Positions 19,116 to 27,637 of a stretch of DNA of 37,265 nucleotides are shown piece after piece. The DNA lies in the NCBI GenBank assembly GCA_021740645.1, contig JAIOZL010000045.1, positions 1 through 37,265 of the forward strand, in the 5' to 3' direction. The position numbers and the translations under genes are program-made. Source of the DNA: Bacteroidales bacterium. Lineage in GTDB: Bacteria > Bacteroidota > Bacteroidia > Bacteroidales > JAADJA01. Positions within the stretch are counted from its first letter, which is position 1. The number at the start of each line of letters is the position of its first letter. The notes under the pieces were generated by a model, which saw nothing but the letters and a program-made list of their open reading frames with translations, was not told the origin of the DNA and did no database searches.

Positions 19116-19931
19116 CTAATCAATGTATTGAGGGTCGATCTGGTAATGATCGAATCGGGTCAGATCATTTTTCCGGATTATTTTTTCCAGTTTAGCAATG
19201 TACTTTTCGTTCAATTCTGAATAGTTGATCAATCCGGGTAACAGATCAGAAACCTCATTGGTTTTAACCCTTCTATTTCGAAGCTTTCCATAAGGGCCCC
19301 TGGCAATGATTAAAAAATAATCTTCAACGGCCTCTAAAAGAGAATTGTATTTTTTCAGATAAACCTGCGACCCCTCGCGGGTACTGTTCGCTGCAATTCG
19401 GGATTCATTACTATCAAACGACCACACACCAAATACATTATTTGCTTCTGTAAAAAACCTGGAAGTCCCCCAGGCACTTTCTATAGCCGCCTGGGCCAAT
19501 ACAATACTTACCGGATGTGGATGTAGTCTTTTTTCAAGTTCTTCCAGATCATTGGTACGATAAATAGACTTGACCGACTTTAAAAAACGCCGGTCTTTTC
19601 TTTTCAGGTTCAGGGTATCACCTTCCACAATATCTTTAAAACGATTTAATCTTTTTTCAAGCCTGTACCTGGTTATTAGGATAGAAGGAAGGATCAATGC
19701 AATAAACTTTTCTTTTCTTTCATCCACGGTGAGTTCTTCGAGGGATATGAGTGTATCATAAGTTACGGGGGCCACCAGGCTATCCACCGGAACATAAATA
19801 TCCTCAATTGAAGCATAAGAAACCGTCTGAATATTAATTCCTGGATTTGACTCGTTGCATCCAAAGATGAAGAGTGTAAGCACAGCTAAAAGTAAATGAT
19901 TTACACTTTTGCAAACCGGATGATTAACCAT
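19116..19931 (-). CDS. Bax-like glucosaminidase-domain lipoprotein
   Basis: The 271-residue protein has a signal peptide with a plausible lipobox ending at C25 (LFIFGC). The C-terminal half holds a glucosaminidase domain of the Bax type: VLAQAAIESAWGTSRF with likely catalytic E151, then NNVFGVWSF and a repeated-helix end. Such enzymes cut the glycan strands of peptidoglycan next to N-acetylglucosamine, so this one is probably an envelope-anchored wall hydrolase. The region between (about 30-130) is a linker and helical domain. It lies 34 nt after the unknown lipoprotein gene (19966) and is probably transcribed with it. Confidence 0.87.
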   Translation of the reverse strand: MVNHPVCKSVNHLLLAVLTLFIFGCNESNPGINIQTVSYASIEDIYVPVDSLVAPVTYDTLISLEELTVDERKEKFIALILPSILITRYRLEKRLNRFKDIVEGDTLNLKRKDRRFLKSVKSIYRTNDLEELEKRLHPHPVSIVLAQAAIESAWGTSRFFTEANNVFGVWSFDSNESRIAANSTREGSQVYLKKYNSLLEAVEDYFLIIARGPYGKLRNRRVKTNEVSDLLPGLINYSELNEKYIAKLEKIIRKNDLTRFDHYQIDPQYID

Positions 19932-19965
19932 AGGATGTTATAAAATTGTAGAGATGTTGTACATT

Positions 19966-20490
19966 TTATCTAAGCCTTTTCATGGCATCCAACCTGCCAT
20001 TGGTAATTATATCATTTAGTTCTGATTCCAGGTTTTTATAGTCGAACCGGCTGCCGCAGTGATACATTTCTGTAAAAGGATTATTATCCAGTACCATTTC
20101 CATTATTTCATCAGAGGTTGGAGCTTTTTCAAATTTGCTATACTCCTCATAGGTAATTTTAAGAAAAGCAGTATTTTCATCAATCCCCCTGTTATCAAGG
20201 AAATATCCATTCTCAAGCAGGCTTGGGTAAGAGAACTCTCCTTTATAGTAAATATCTTTTGGGCCCGGAAAACTTACCACCGACTTTTTATCTGCGGATA
20301 AACTTACCGGCACATTGTTGAAATATTTTCCACTTGTTTTATAAATAATTACTGCCGGGCCAGCTTTGGCAGTTTTTGCCGGAGCTTCATTTTTTGCAGG
20401 CTCCTCTGCGGATTTAATATGACTTTTGCATGATAAACTACTCATGATAACAATTAATGTAAAAACGCTTAAAACAGATTTTACTTGCAT
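19966..20490 (-). CDS. Unknown lipoprotein
   Basis: The 174-residue protein has a signal peptide and lipobox (SSLSC, C21), then an Ala/Lys/Glu/Pro linker (AEEPAKNEAPAKTAKAGP) and a soluble domain (about 45-174) with alternating strands and a helical end (YKNLESELNDIITNGRLDAM). I do not recognise a family. It lies directly upstream of the Bax-like wall hydrolase gene on the same strand, which hints at an envelope role. A near-consensus minus-strand TACTTTTA just upstream of the ATG may be its -7 element. Confidence 0.72.
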   Translation of the reverse strand: MQVKSVLSVFTLIVIMSSLSCKSHIKSAEEPAKNEAPAKTAKAGPAVIIYKTSGKYFNNVPVSLSADKKSVVSFPGPKDIYYKGEFSYPSLLENGYFLDNRGIDENTAFLKITYEEYSKFEKAPTSDEIMEMVLDNNPFTEMYHCGSRFDYKNLESELNDIITNGRLDAMKRLR

Positions 20491-20689
20491 GGTAAATTTG
20501 ATTTGAATTTGTTGTAAAAGTAAAAAAAATGTGAATCATGAGTGATATTTATTCAAGTCCGGGCTTGAAATTGTCCCTGACCAATAATCAACAATGCCTT
20601 TATTAATTCTTTTAGACAAAACTTTCGTTTACATTTCATTTACACTTGTAAAATTATGTTAAGCCATTTCTTTCCCCTCAATATTTTAA

Positions 20690-20697
20690 TACATTTG
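20690..20697 (+). promoter_or_regulatory. -7 element TACATTTG for the DUF1573 gene
   Basis: TACATTTG matches TAnnTTTG and lies 38 nt before the ATG at 20735. No clear TTG is present at the usual distance upstream. Confidence 0.5.
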
Positions 20698-20734
20698 TGC
20701 AGCTTAAGATTTAAAAACAATAAAAATCATCACT

Positions 20735-21271
20735 ATGAAAAGAACAATATTATCAATCGCATTTTTAATTTTTGCTGCAATGGCAGTAAATGCACAGGTT
20801 AGTACTGACCAACCTTCAAAGCAAATAACACCAGAGCAAAAAAGACAGCTTGACGAGCAAAATAAACGAACCATGGAGCAGGGACAACCAGACAATCCTA
20901 ATGCCCCTGTTATTACGTTCGACAAACTTACCCACGATTATGGCGACATTGAACAACATGGTGATGGAAAATGTGAGTTTAAATTTATAAATGAAGGAAA
21001 AGAACCTCTGATTCTGTCAAATGTAAGATCATCCTGTGGATGCACCATTCCTGAATGGCCCCGTCAGCCTATTCTCCCTGGTAAATCTGAAGTTATAAAA
21101 GTTAAATACGACACCAAAAGAGTGGGTATGATCAACAAGACTATTTCTGTTTATTCCAACGCCAAAGCATCCCCTATAACCCTTAGAATAAAAGGGAAAG
21201 TTTTAGCAAAATCAGCAACAGCAATGCCCGAAAAGAATACTGATGAGGACAGCTCACCTGTAAATAAATAG
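20735..21271 (+). CDS. DUF1573-family exported protein
   Basis: The 178-residue protein has a signal peptide (MKRTILSIAFLIFAAMAVNAQ), a Gln/Lys/Glu-rich linker (about 24-58), and a DUF1573 Ig-like domain (about 60-155) with the family's features: ITFDKLTHDYGDIEQHGDGK, FKFINEGKEPLIL, and the SSCGCT motif containing two cysteines. The fold is an immunoglobulin-like sandwich found in many Bacteroidota periplasmic or surface proteins; its function is not established. It has its own -7 element and a strong terminator 20 nt after the stop, so it is a single-gene unit. Confidence 0.9.
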   Translation: MKRTILSIAFLIFAAMAVNAQVSTDQPSKQITPEQKRQLDEQNKRTMEQGQPDNPNAPVITFDKLTHDYGDIEQHGDGKCEFKFINEGKEPLILSNVRSSCGCTIPEWPRQPILPGKSEVIKVKYDTKRVGMINKTISVYSNAKASPITLRIKGKVLAKSATAMPEKNTDEDSSPVNK

Positions 21272-21290
21272 GATATAAAAACAGTTTTGA

Positions 21291-21318
21291 AAAACCCGGC
21301 CAATGAGCCGGGTTTTTT
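21291..21318 (+). terminator. Rho-independent terminator after the DUF1573 gene
   Basis: The stem AAAACCCGGC (21291-21300) / GCCGGGTTTT (21307-21316), with a 6-nt loop, is followed by further T. It separates the DUF1573 gene from the aminotransferase promoter that starts 16 nt later. Confidence 0.88.
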
Positions 21319-21333
21319 ATTTCATAAAACCTA

Positions 21334-21362
21334 TTGAAATAAAGCGAAAAAAATTAAATTTG
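21334..21362 (+). promoter_or_regulatory. Promoter of the PLP aminotransferase gene
   Basis: TTG (21334-21336), an 18-nt spacer and TAAATTTG (21355-21362) match the Bacteroidota consensus. This placement excludes the upstream in-frame start at 21303 and supports the ATG at 21402. Confidence 0.75.
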
Positions 21363-21401
21363 CGCATTCTTGTTAATTGTGTAACAATAAATAAAACGAT
21401 A

Positions 21402-22598
21402 ATGCCAAATATTTCAGAAAAAGGTAAAAGAATGCCGGCATCCCCAATAAGAAAGCTGGTACCTTATGCAGAAGCTGCAAAAAAAAGGGGAATAAAAGTA
21501 TATCACCTTAACATCGGACAACCTGATATTGAGACTCCGGAAATAGCCTTGAATGCAGTCCGGAATTTTAGCAGCAAGGTGGTTGAATACAGTCATTCTG
21601 CCGGAATTCTCTCTTACCGTGAAAAACTAGTGGATTATTATAAAAAAAACAATATTCATATTACAGCTGATGATATTATTATCGGGGCTGGCGCATCGGA
21701 AGCTATACTTTTTGCCATGAATTCCTGTATGGATCCGGGTGATGAAATCATCATTCCTGAGCCTTTCTATGCGAATTATAACAGTTTTGCGATTAACGCA
21801 GGAGTGAATGTCGTACCCATTCCATCAAGCATTGAAACGGGTTTCGCACTGCCACCTATCGCCGATTTTGAAAAGGTTATCACCCCAAAGACAAAGGCCA
21901 TCATTATCTGCAATCCTAATAACCCGACCGGCTATCTTTACAGTAAGGAAGAATTAAATATTCTGAAAGAGTTAGTTATTAAATACGATCTCTTTTTATT
22001 CGCTGATGAAGTATACCGGGAATTTTGTTACGATGGCAAAAAACATTTTTCTGTCATGCACCTGGAAGGCCTGGAAAACCACGTTGTCCTAATCGACTCG
22101 GTTTCGAAACGTTACAGTGCATGTGGGGTAAGAATAGGTGCAATGATCTCTAAAAACAAAGAACTTATGGCCACTGCCATTAAGTTTGCACAAGCCCGGT
22201 TGAGCCCGCCAACATTTGGCCAGGTTGCCGCCGAAGCTGCTATTGACACCCCTCCCTCTTATTTCGAAAAAGTAATAAAAGAATATATCGCCCGACGGGA
22301 TGTAGTAGTAAAATCCCTCAACAAAATTGAAGGCGCATACTGCCCGAATCCGTCCGGAGCTTTTTATGTGGTAGCACAGCTCCCAATTGACGATTCAGAC
22401 AGATTCTGTCAGTGGCTGCTCGAAGATTTTAGTTTTAAAAACCAAACGGTAATGTTTGCTCCTGCCACAGGCTTTTATGCTACTAAAGGAAAAGGTAAAA
22501 ATGAAGTACGGATCAGCTATGTGCTCAATGTAGAAGACTTAAAGAATTCAATGATCTGTTTGGAAGAAGCACTTAAAGTTTATCCGGGAAAAATATAA
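21402..22598 (+). CDS. PLP-dependent class I/II aminotransferase
   Basis: The 398-residue enzyme has the fold-type I signatures: GASEAILFAMN near 105, NPNNPTGYLYS (cofactor pocket), FADEVYREF (the aspartate that pairs with the PLP nitrogen), and DSVSKRYSACGVRIG, whose lysine forms the Schiff base. A C-terminal RISYVLN carries the carboxylate-binding arginine. It transfers an amino group between an amino acid and a keto acid in the cytoplasm; the substrate (aspartate or aromatic-like) cannot be read by eye. The start is the ATG at 21402 because a consensus promoter lies at 21334-21362. A large inverted repeat follows at 22609. Confidence 0.93.
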   Translation: MPNISEKGKRMPASPIRKLVPYAEAAKKRGIKVYHLNIGQPDIETPEIALNAVRNFSSKVVEYSHSAGILSYREKLVDYYKKNNIHITADDIIIGAGASEAILFAMNSCMDPGDEIIIPEPFYANYNSFAINAGVNVVPIPSSIETGFALPPIADFEKVITPKTKAIIICNPNNPTGYLYSKEELNILKELVIKYDLFLFADEVYREFCYDGKKHFSVMHLEGLENHVVLIDSVSKRYSACGVRIGAMISKNKELMATAIKFAQARLSPPTFGQVAAEAAIDTPPSYFEKVIKEYIARRDVVVKSLNKIEGAYCPNPSGAFYVVAQLPIDDSDRFCQWLLEDFSFKNQTVMFAPATGFYATKGKGKNEVRISYVLNVEDLKNSMICLEEALKVYPGKI

Positions 22599-22601
22599 GA
22601 T

Positions 22602-22634
22602 AAAAAAAGGAATTCCGGAACAAACCGGAATTCC
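22602..22634 (-). terminator. Perfect inverted repeat; terminator-like on the minus strand
   Basis: GGAATTCCGG (22609-22618) and CCGGAATTCC (22625-22634) form a perfect 10-bp stem with a 6-nt loop. On the minus strand it is followed by seven T (the A run at 22602-22608), the form of an intrinsic terminator. On the plus strand it has no T tract but may still protect the 3' end of the aminotransferase message. The nearest minus-strand gene ends 438 nt away. Confidence 0.6.
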
Positions 22635-23071
22635 CAAAATATATATGATAAAGAATAGGTGGATACAATCTAATCTACTAAAGATTTCTATTTTCAAATA
22701 TCATGGTGAAAACACAAAAGATAACATCCATAATCTTTATATATTTCTGTTTATTTATCCAAACTCAACCCTGACCAAGCACGAGGAATTTGCAGTGTTT
22801 TTTATTACCTAAGCTTTAATCTGTGACAATCGCCATAGATAAGTTTTCATAACTCCTACAATTCTTTGAGTTTCGAGTGGCAATTATACGCTTATATAAA
22901 ACTATTGGTTTCCATTTCAAAGAAGATATACTTGTTCCTGGAACAACGAAGTATTTTATATTAAAATGGCAGGAAAATATTTGATTTAAAAGGGGATTAA
23001 ATTAAAATGAGGAAATAAGCGCTAAAAAAAGAATCCCGAATTTTTGCAACTTAAAATACAAAATGCAAATC
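22635..23071. other. Gene-free stretch (437 nt)
   Basis: No reading frame with coding character, tRNA or strong repeat is visible. It is AT-rich. The minus-strand strings TATCTTTTG (near 22713-22721) and GTATATCTTC are weak -7-like matches. With the minus-strand terminator at 22602 it could hold a long 3' untranslated region or a small transcript, but nothing firm is seen. Confidence 0.4.
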
Positions 23072-23425
23072 CTACGCTGATTCTTTTTGGACATATTGAT
23101 TAAAGGCCTTTAACATCTGCTGAATAGATAACCTAAGCGGAGCAAAATGTTCAGGCTTATAAATCATTGTACCTTCTTTATAAAAACTATCACCATTTGC
23201 AATATAAGGATCAGGGTAAGATAATTCAGGGAATTCCTCTTTTAATGAGGGGCATTCAGTTACCACAAGCTCCCATATATTGTTATATTCTTCCCACAGA
23301 TGGAGTACCTCTGCATCCATCGCCCTTACGCCAAAATAAGAACCCCGGTTAAAGTCCACCACCTCATTTAGGAGAACCTTCAACCGGATGGATAGTTTTT
23401 TAATATTTAAATTTGAATTTATCAT
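23072..23425 (-). CDS. Unknown soluble protein (117 aa)
   Basis: The protein has an N-terminal amphipathic helix (NIKKLSIRLKVLLNEVVDF), a middle part rich in Tyr, Trp and Glu (EEYNNIWELVVTECPSLKEE), and a C-terminal helix (PLRLSIQQMLKAFNQYVQKE). There is no signal peptide, membrane helix or metal motif. I do not recognise the family. It stands alone, with 296 nt upstream and 437 nt downstream free of genes. A GGTATTTATACC inverted repeat (23441-23452) lies just upstream of the start and might be an operator; no TAnnTTTG was found. Confidence 0.65.
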   Translation of the reverse strand: MINSNLNIKKLSIRLKVLLNEVVDFNRGSYFGVRAMDAEVLHLWEEYNNIWELVVTECPSLKEEFPELSYPDPYIANGDSFYKEGTMIYKPEHFAPLRLSIQQMLKAFNQYVQKESA

Positions 23426-23721
23426 TTACACACGTTATATGGTATTTATACCAATATTTCTCATAATCGTTGCTGTAAATGATATTTTTTTCAGCTTTTT
23501 TTGAAAGAAAAGTTGAAAACTATTGAAAAGTTGTAAAAACTGGCTGGGAATTTTGGAATGTTTTCAGGTTTTATTTTTTACCTATTTGGAATGATTCCAG
23601 TCCGGGACTTATAAACCCTTATTCCAAAATCATTCAGGAACCTTGCACACAAAGTTAAATAGAATTTTTTTTCAATAATCTGGATTAGGTATAAATTGGA
23701 CGGAATAACGAAATGAGGATT

Positions 23722-24474
23722 TTATTCAAACGGATTCCGGTACTTCCCAAACCGTTGTTTCAATACCAGCCAGAAAAAAGGCATATCTTCAATGATATAG
23801 CGGCGCCATAATCTTTTAGGCTCTTTGGCCAAACGATACAGCCATTCAAGGGCAAGTTTTTGCATGATCTTTGGGGCCCGTTTTACTTTTTCGGCTTCAA
23901 AATCAATAGTGGCTCCGATGGCTAAATATATCTTGATATTCTTCAATTGCTCTTTGTATTTATAGATCCACTTTTCCTGCTTGGGTGCACCCACCCCAAC
24001 AACAAGGACATTCGCAGGGGAAGCATTCAGCATTTCCACAATCTTATCACACTCCTCTTTATTTTTTTCAAATCCAAAACTTGGTGAATAGGCGCCAACC
24101 ACAATGTCCCGGCCTGCTTTTTTATTGATCTTTTCCATAGCAATATCAGCAATTCCGGGGGCAGCTCCAAATAAAAATATCTTGATTTCAGGATTGTCTT
24201 TGTGGTACATATAATAGGAAGGTAAAAATCCCGATCCGGTGACTACCTCGGGGACAGGCCTTCCGAGGAATTTTAAAGCAAGTTGCACAATATTGCTATC
24301 CACAGTCACATAATCGGCCTTTTTATAAATTTCGTAAAATTCACGATCCTTTTGGAGCTTCATCAGATGGTCGACATTAGGAGTTACTAACACGCCCTCC
24401 TGAAAGGTTTCAAGTAATTCCTTCTTCGTAATTTTATCAACTCCAATGTTAAATATCTTAATTCTGTCCCTCAT
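23722..24474 (-). CDS. WecG/TagA/CpsF-family glycosyltransferase (GT26)
   Basis: The 250-residue protein carries the family motifs in order: TPNVDHL near 31, ADYVTVDSNIV near 54, the GSGFLP loop, FLFGAAPGIAD, VVGVGAPKQEKWI near 160, and AIGATIDFEAEKVKRAP leading to LEWLYRLAKEPKRLWRRY. GT26 enzymes transfer ManNAc or ManNAcA to lipid-linked GlcNAc in teichoic acid, enterobacterial common antigen or exopolysaccharide synthesis. Here it probably acts at the inner face of the cytoplasmic membrane in a surface glycan pathway. A minus-strand TAATTTTG is the -7 candidate at 24496-24503. It is isolated from other glycan genes. Confidence 0.93.
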   Translation of the reverse strand: MRDRIKIFNIGVDKITKKELLETFQEGVLVTPNVDHLMKLQKDREFYEIYKKADYVTVDSNIVQLALKFLGRPVPEVVTGSGFLPSYYMYHKDNPEIKIFLFGAAPGIADIAMEKINKKAGRDIVVGAYSPSFGFEKNKEECDKIVEMLNASPANVLVVGVGAPKQEKWIYKYKEQLKNIKIYLAIGATIDFEAEKVKRAPKIMQKLALEWLYRLAKEPKRLWRRYIIEDMPFFWLVLKQRFGKYRNPFE

Positions 24475-24495
24475 TTGCTCTATTAAAAATCAAAT

Positions 24496-24503
24496 CAAAA
24501 TTA
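24496..24503 (-). promoter_or_regulatory. -7 element TAATTTTG for the GT26 gene
   Basis: Read on the minus strand, TAATTTTG matches TAnnTTTG, 22 nt before the ATG of the GT26 gene. No TTG is at the normal distance. Confidence 0.45.
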
Positions 24504-24556
24504 GTGAATTAAACCACTTCTGTATTATAATTCGGCGGTAACAATTATTAAAACCT

Positions 24557-24583
24557 TTGTTTTATCTTTTATTTCTATTTTTG
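24557..24583 (+). promoter_or_regulatory. Promoter of the isoprenylcysteine-methyltransferase-like gene
   Basis: TTG (24557-24559), a 16-nt spacer and TATTTTTG (24576-24583) resemble the consensus, though the spacing is short. Its position inside the frame's upstream extension argues for the ATG at 24611 rather than the TTG at 24557. Confidence 0.5.
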
Positions 24584-24610
24584 TTTCACATTTTTAATAT
24601 AAAATCCCTG

Positions 24611-25354
24611 ATGGCATTAATCCATTCATTTGAAAAAAGCGGCAACACCTTGTTCCGGTACCGTGGACAAATTCCTGTTATTCTTTTTATTCTGGCAGTC
24701 CCGGTCATCTATTTCACGGATAACTATTTTATCAACCAATCAGTTGAAAACTTATTTTCAATCGTGGCGGTTCTTATCAGTTTCTGTGGATTAATTATCA
24801 GGGCTATATCCATAGGCACTACCCCAAAAGGTACTTCAGGAAGAAATACCAAAGAACAGGTAGCTGAATCGCTTAATCAAACGGGAATTTATTCCATGGT
24901 GCGACATCCTCTATACCTGGGTAATTACCTGATGTGGATCGGCATCGTTTTTTTCACCTATAACATTTATTTTATTGTTATTGTGTCGCTGGCTTTCTGG
25001 CTGTATTATGAGCGGATCATGTTTGCAGAAGAACGTTTTCTTGAAAGAAAATTCGGAGAGGCTTACCTCAAGTGGTCGGAACAAGTACCTGCATTTTTTC
25101 CTGCGTTTTCAAAATATAAAAAAGGCCAAATCCCATTTTCGATGAAATCAGTTTTACGAAGGGAATATTCAGGCTTTTTAGCCACCGTTTTGAGTTTCGC
25201 CTTTGTGGATCATCTCAGGTACTATTTTGAAAATGATCAATTCCAATGGTACAGGATTTCCACGTGGTGCCTGGCAGGGTCAATACTGCTAACACTGGTA
25301 TTGCGAACCCTAAAACACGCTACAAATCTTCTTTCTGAAACTGACAGGTCCTAA
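24611..25354 (+). CDS. Isoprenylcysteine carboxyl methyltransferase-like membrane protein
   Basis: The 247-residue protein has membrane helices at about 19-36, 45-65 and 98-128, and two more near 185 and 220. Its core is the ICMT/PEMT signature: GIYSMVRHPLYLGNYLMWIG (R-H-P, SAM and membrane-substrate site), then EERFLERKFGEAYLKWSEQV and PAFFP. Such proteins methylate lipid or prenyl-type substrates within the membrane; in bacteria the substrate is generally unknown. The C-terminal 70 residues add two helices beyond the core domain. The ATG at 24611 is chosen over the in-frame TTG at 24557, which lies within a promoter-like string. It is 13 nt upstream of the EamA gene, so likely one operon. 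Confidence 0.82.
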   Translation: MALIHSFEKSGNTLFRYRGQIPVILFILAVPVIYFTDNYFINQSVENLFSIVAVLISFCGLIIRAISIGTTPKGTSGRNTKEQVAESLNQTGIYSMVRHPLYLGNYLMWIGIVFFTYNIYFIVIVSLAFWLYYERIMFAEERFLERKFGEAYLKWSEQVPAFFPAFSKYKKGQIPFSMKSVLRREYSGFLATVLSFAFVDHLRYYFENDQFQWYRISTWCLAGSILLTLVLRTLKHATNLLSETDRS

Positions 25355-25367
25355 CAATTCAAGCCCA

Positions 25368-26264
25368 TTGAAAGCAAAACAGTTTTACGTTTACGGGTCA
25401 GCCATTATTTCGATGTTTTTCTGGGGAATGTCCTTTGTGTGGACTTCCGTCCTGCTAAAATACTACGAACCCATTACGATTATTTTCTTCAGGTTATTGC
25501 TCTCGACTATTGTATTGTTTTTATGGTTAAAGCTATTTGGAGGAATTACAAAAATTAAAAAAGAAGATTATAAACTATTCCTTGTTTCATCACTATTTAA
25601 CCCGTTTTTATATTTTATTGGTGAAAACTATGGGGTTAAACTCACCACCCCTACCATTAGTGCTGTTGTTATAGCTACCATCCCCTTGTTTGCCCCGATT
25701 GCAGCATATTTAAGCTTCAGGGAAAAACTAAGCTGGCTGAATATTGCCGGCTTGTTGGTTTCCTTTTTTGGAATCTCAATTATGTTGTTTAATCGGAATT
25801 TTAGCCTCGACGCGGACATTGTGGGCATTGGTGCCTTATTTTTTGCCGTTTTCAGTGCCGTTGGATATTCCGTTCTTCTTAAAAAACTGAGTTTTGGGTA
25901 CAATCCGTTTTTTATCATTGCCATCCAAAACCTGATAGGGCTGATTTATTTTGCCCCGTTATTTTTCTTCCTGGAAGCCGGGAGTGTATTTAGTAAATTA
26001 CCAAATTCAGAGGCCATTACTTCAGTTATTGCCCTGGCAGTTTTTTGTTCCTCACTGGCTTATGTTGGCTTTGCTTATGCTACGCGCGAAATTGGAATTG
26101 CCCGGACGAATGTTTTTACTAACCTGATACCGGTATTCACAGCTATTTTCTCTTTTTTACTCATTGGCGAACAAATTAATTCACAGAAAATATTGGGAAT
26201 ACTTATTGTTATTGCCGGCCTATTGTTTGCACAGATTAGAAAATTAAATAAATCGATAAAATAA
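25368..26264 (+). CDS. EamA/DMT-family membrane transporter
   Basis: The 298-residue protein has ten hydrophobic segments in two EamA repeats (about 8-140 and 150-290), with SMFFWGMSFVW in TM1 and KLTTPTISAVVIATIPLFAP in TM3-4. It is a small-metabolite exporter of unknown substrate. The start is a TTG at 25368, since the nearest ATG (about residue 16) would remove half of TM1. The upstream stop is 13 nt away and the downstream saccharopine-dehydrogenase-like gene begins 7 nt after this stop, so the three genes probably share a transcript. Confidence 0.9.
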   Translation: MKAKQFYVYGSAIISMFFWGMSFVWTSVLLKYYEPITIIFFRLLLSTIVLFLWLKLFGGITKIKKEDYKLFLVSSLFNPFLYFIGENYGVKLTTPTISAVVIATIPLFAPIAAYLSFREKLSWLNIAGLLVSFFGISIMLFNRNFSLDADIVGIGALFFAVFSAVGYSVLLKKLSFGYNPFFIIAIQNLIGLIYFAPLFFFLEAGSVFSKLPNSEAITSVIALAVFCSSLAYVGFAYATREIGIARTNVFTNLIPVFTAIFSFLLIGEQINSQKILGILIVIAGLLFAQIRKLNKSIK

Positions 26265-26271
26265 TATTAAA

Positions 26272-27408
26272 ATGAAAGTCATTGTATTAGGTGCAGGATT
26301 AGTTGGGGGACCCATGGTAATGGATTTGGCCACCGACCCGCAATTCGAAGTGAGTGTTGCAGATGTAAATAAAAAAGCCTTATTAAAATTTAATGGCTTT
26401 CCCAAAGTCCAAACAATAGAAGCTGATCTTTCCGATCCCTCAGTGGTCACTCGTCTGGTAAAGGACCAGGAGCTTGTACTAAGCGCCGTGCCCGGTTTTA
26501 TGGGTTTTAAAACACTTGAAACCATTATCAAAGCCGGCAAGAATGTGATTGATATTGCTTTTTTCCCGGAGGACCTGTTTGAGCTGGATACCCTTGCCAA
26601 AGAAAATAATGTTACCGCCATTTCGGATATCGGTGTGGCGCCCGGCATGAGCAATGTGTTGATAGGATATGCCGATGCGCTGCTCGACAAATCCACTAAG
26701 GCCATTACCTATGTGGGGGGTTTGCCAAAAGTACGGGAATGGCCCTACGAATACAAAGCTGTTTTTTCGCCGGTAGATGTTATTGAAGAATACACCCGCC
26801 CGGCACGCTACATTGAAAACGGAAAAGAGGTGATTAAACCGGCTTTGAGTGATCCAGAGTTAATGAATTTTAAAAACATCGGGACCCTTGAAGCATTTAA
26901 TAGTGACGGTCTGCGTAGCCTGGCAAAAACCATCGACGCCCCGTATATGATTGAAAAAACCCTAAGGTATCCCGGACATATTGATATTATGCGGGTATTG
27001 CGCGAAACAGGCTTTTTTGACAAAGAGCCTATCGAGATTAATGGCACCCAGGTTTCCCCTCTAGATTTTACTTCAAAACTATTGTTTCCAAAATGGAAAC
27101 TTAAGGAAGGGGAAGAAGACATTACCATAATGAAAGTTATCGTTGAGGGAATTAAAGACCATAAATGCTTACGGTATACCTGGGATTTGTACGACACCTA
27201 TAACCCACAGACTAAAGTGCACTCCATGGCCCGAACAACTGGTTATACCGCCACTATGGCTATTCGGATGTTGGCAGCAGGATTGTATAAAACCAAAGGG
27301 GTTTCGGCACCTGAATTTATTGGCCGGCATCCTGAATGTGTTTCTTTTATTTTAGATGGATTAAAAGAACGTGGGGTGGTTTATTCAGAGCTGATTGAGG
27401 AAGTTTAA
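26272..27408 (+). CDS. Saccharopine dehydrogenase-like oxidoreductase
   Basis: The 378-residue enzyme starts with a Rossmann NAD(P) motif (VIVLGAGLVGGPM, residues 3-15) and an acidic end to strand 2 (VSVADVNKKAL), followed by the central domain (ISDIGVAPGMSNVLIGYADA) and C-terminal domain of the saccharopine dehydrogenase / lysine 6-dehydrogenase family. These enzymes act on lysine-derived imines such as saccharopine or piperideine-carboxylate; the exact substrate is not clear. It follows an EamA gene by 7 nt, so an amino acid or its derivative may be exported and metabolised by one unit; that is inference. Confidence 0.87.
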   Translation: MKVIVLGAGLVGGPMVMDLATDPQFEVSVADVNKKALLKFNGFPKVQTIEADLSDPSVVTRLVKDQELVLSAVPGFMGFKTLETIIKAGKNVIDIAFFPEDLFELDTLAKENNVTAISDIGVAPGMSNVLIGYADALLDKSTKAITYVGGLPKVREWPYEYKAVFSPVDVIEEYTRPARYIENGKEVIKPALSDPELMNFKNIGTLEAFNSDGLRSLAKTIDAPYMIEKTLRYPGHIDIMRVLRETGFFDKEPIEINGTQVSPLDFTSKLLFPKWKLKEGEEDITIMKVIVEGIKDHKCLRYTWDLYDTYNPQTKVHSMARTTGYTATMAIRMLAAGLYKTKGVSAPEFIGRHPECVSFILDGLKERGVVYSELIEEV

Positions 27409-27483
27409 TCTTGAAAGTGGATCGAGGGTAAGTTATTTATAGGGGTATAATTTGATTAATACAGATGGAAATGCAGGCATTAC

Positions 27484-27512
27484 CCGCTAAGCAGTTCCAA
27501 ACTGCTAAGCGG
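27484..27512 (+). repeat. Imperfect hairpin, first of a cluster
   Basis: The arms CCGCTAAGCAGTT (27484-27496) and AACTGCTAAGCGG (27500-27512) pair over 12 of 13 positions, with a single A-A mismatch and a 3-nt loop. No T tract follows on either strand, so it is not an intrinsic terminator. Confidence 0.65.
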
Positions 27513-27530
27513 ATGTAAGAACCCATTGTT

Positions 27531-27554
27531 GTCCATAGTGTCCTTACTATGGAC
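27531..27554 (+). repeat. 9-bp inverted repeat, second of the cluster
   Basis: GTCCATAGT (27531-27539) and ACTATGGAC (27546-27554) pair perfectly across a 6-nt loop. Confidence 0.6.
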
Positions 27555-27637
27555 TCTTATCATTCAATTTTCATTATTTTTATGTAGCGTGGCATTCCAG
27601 CAGAATCTATTGCGCTACTGTATAAAAAGCCTTCTGG

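Noticed and set aside
21303..21401. Upstream extension of the aminotransferase frame
   Set aside because: It starts inside a terminator and runs across a consensus promoter (21334-21362), so it cannot be part of the message.
22609..22634. Plus-strand terminator for the aminotransferase gene
   Set aside because: The stem is perfect, but no T tract follows on the plus strand; the T tract is on the minus strand.
27484..27554. Insertion sequence or integron attachment site from the paired hairpins
   Set aside because: No transposase or integrase fragment, no target-site duplication and no matching partner end were seen.
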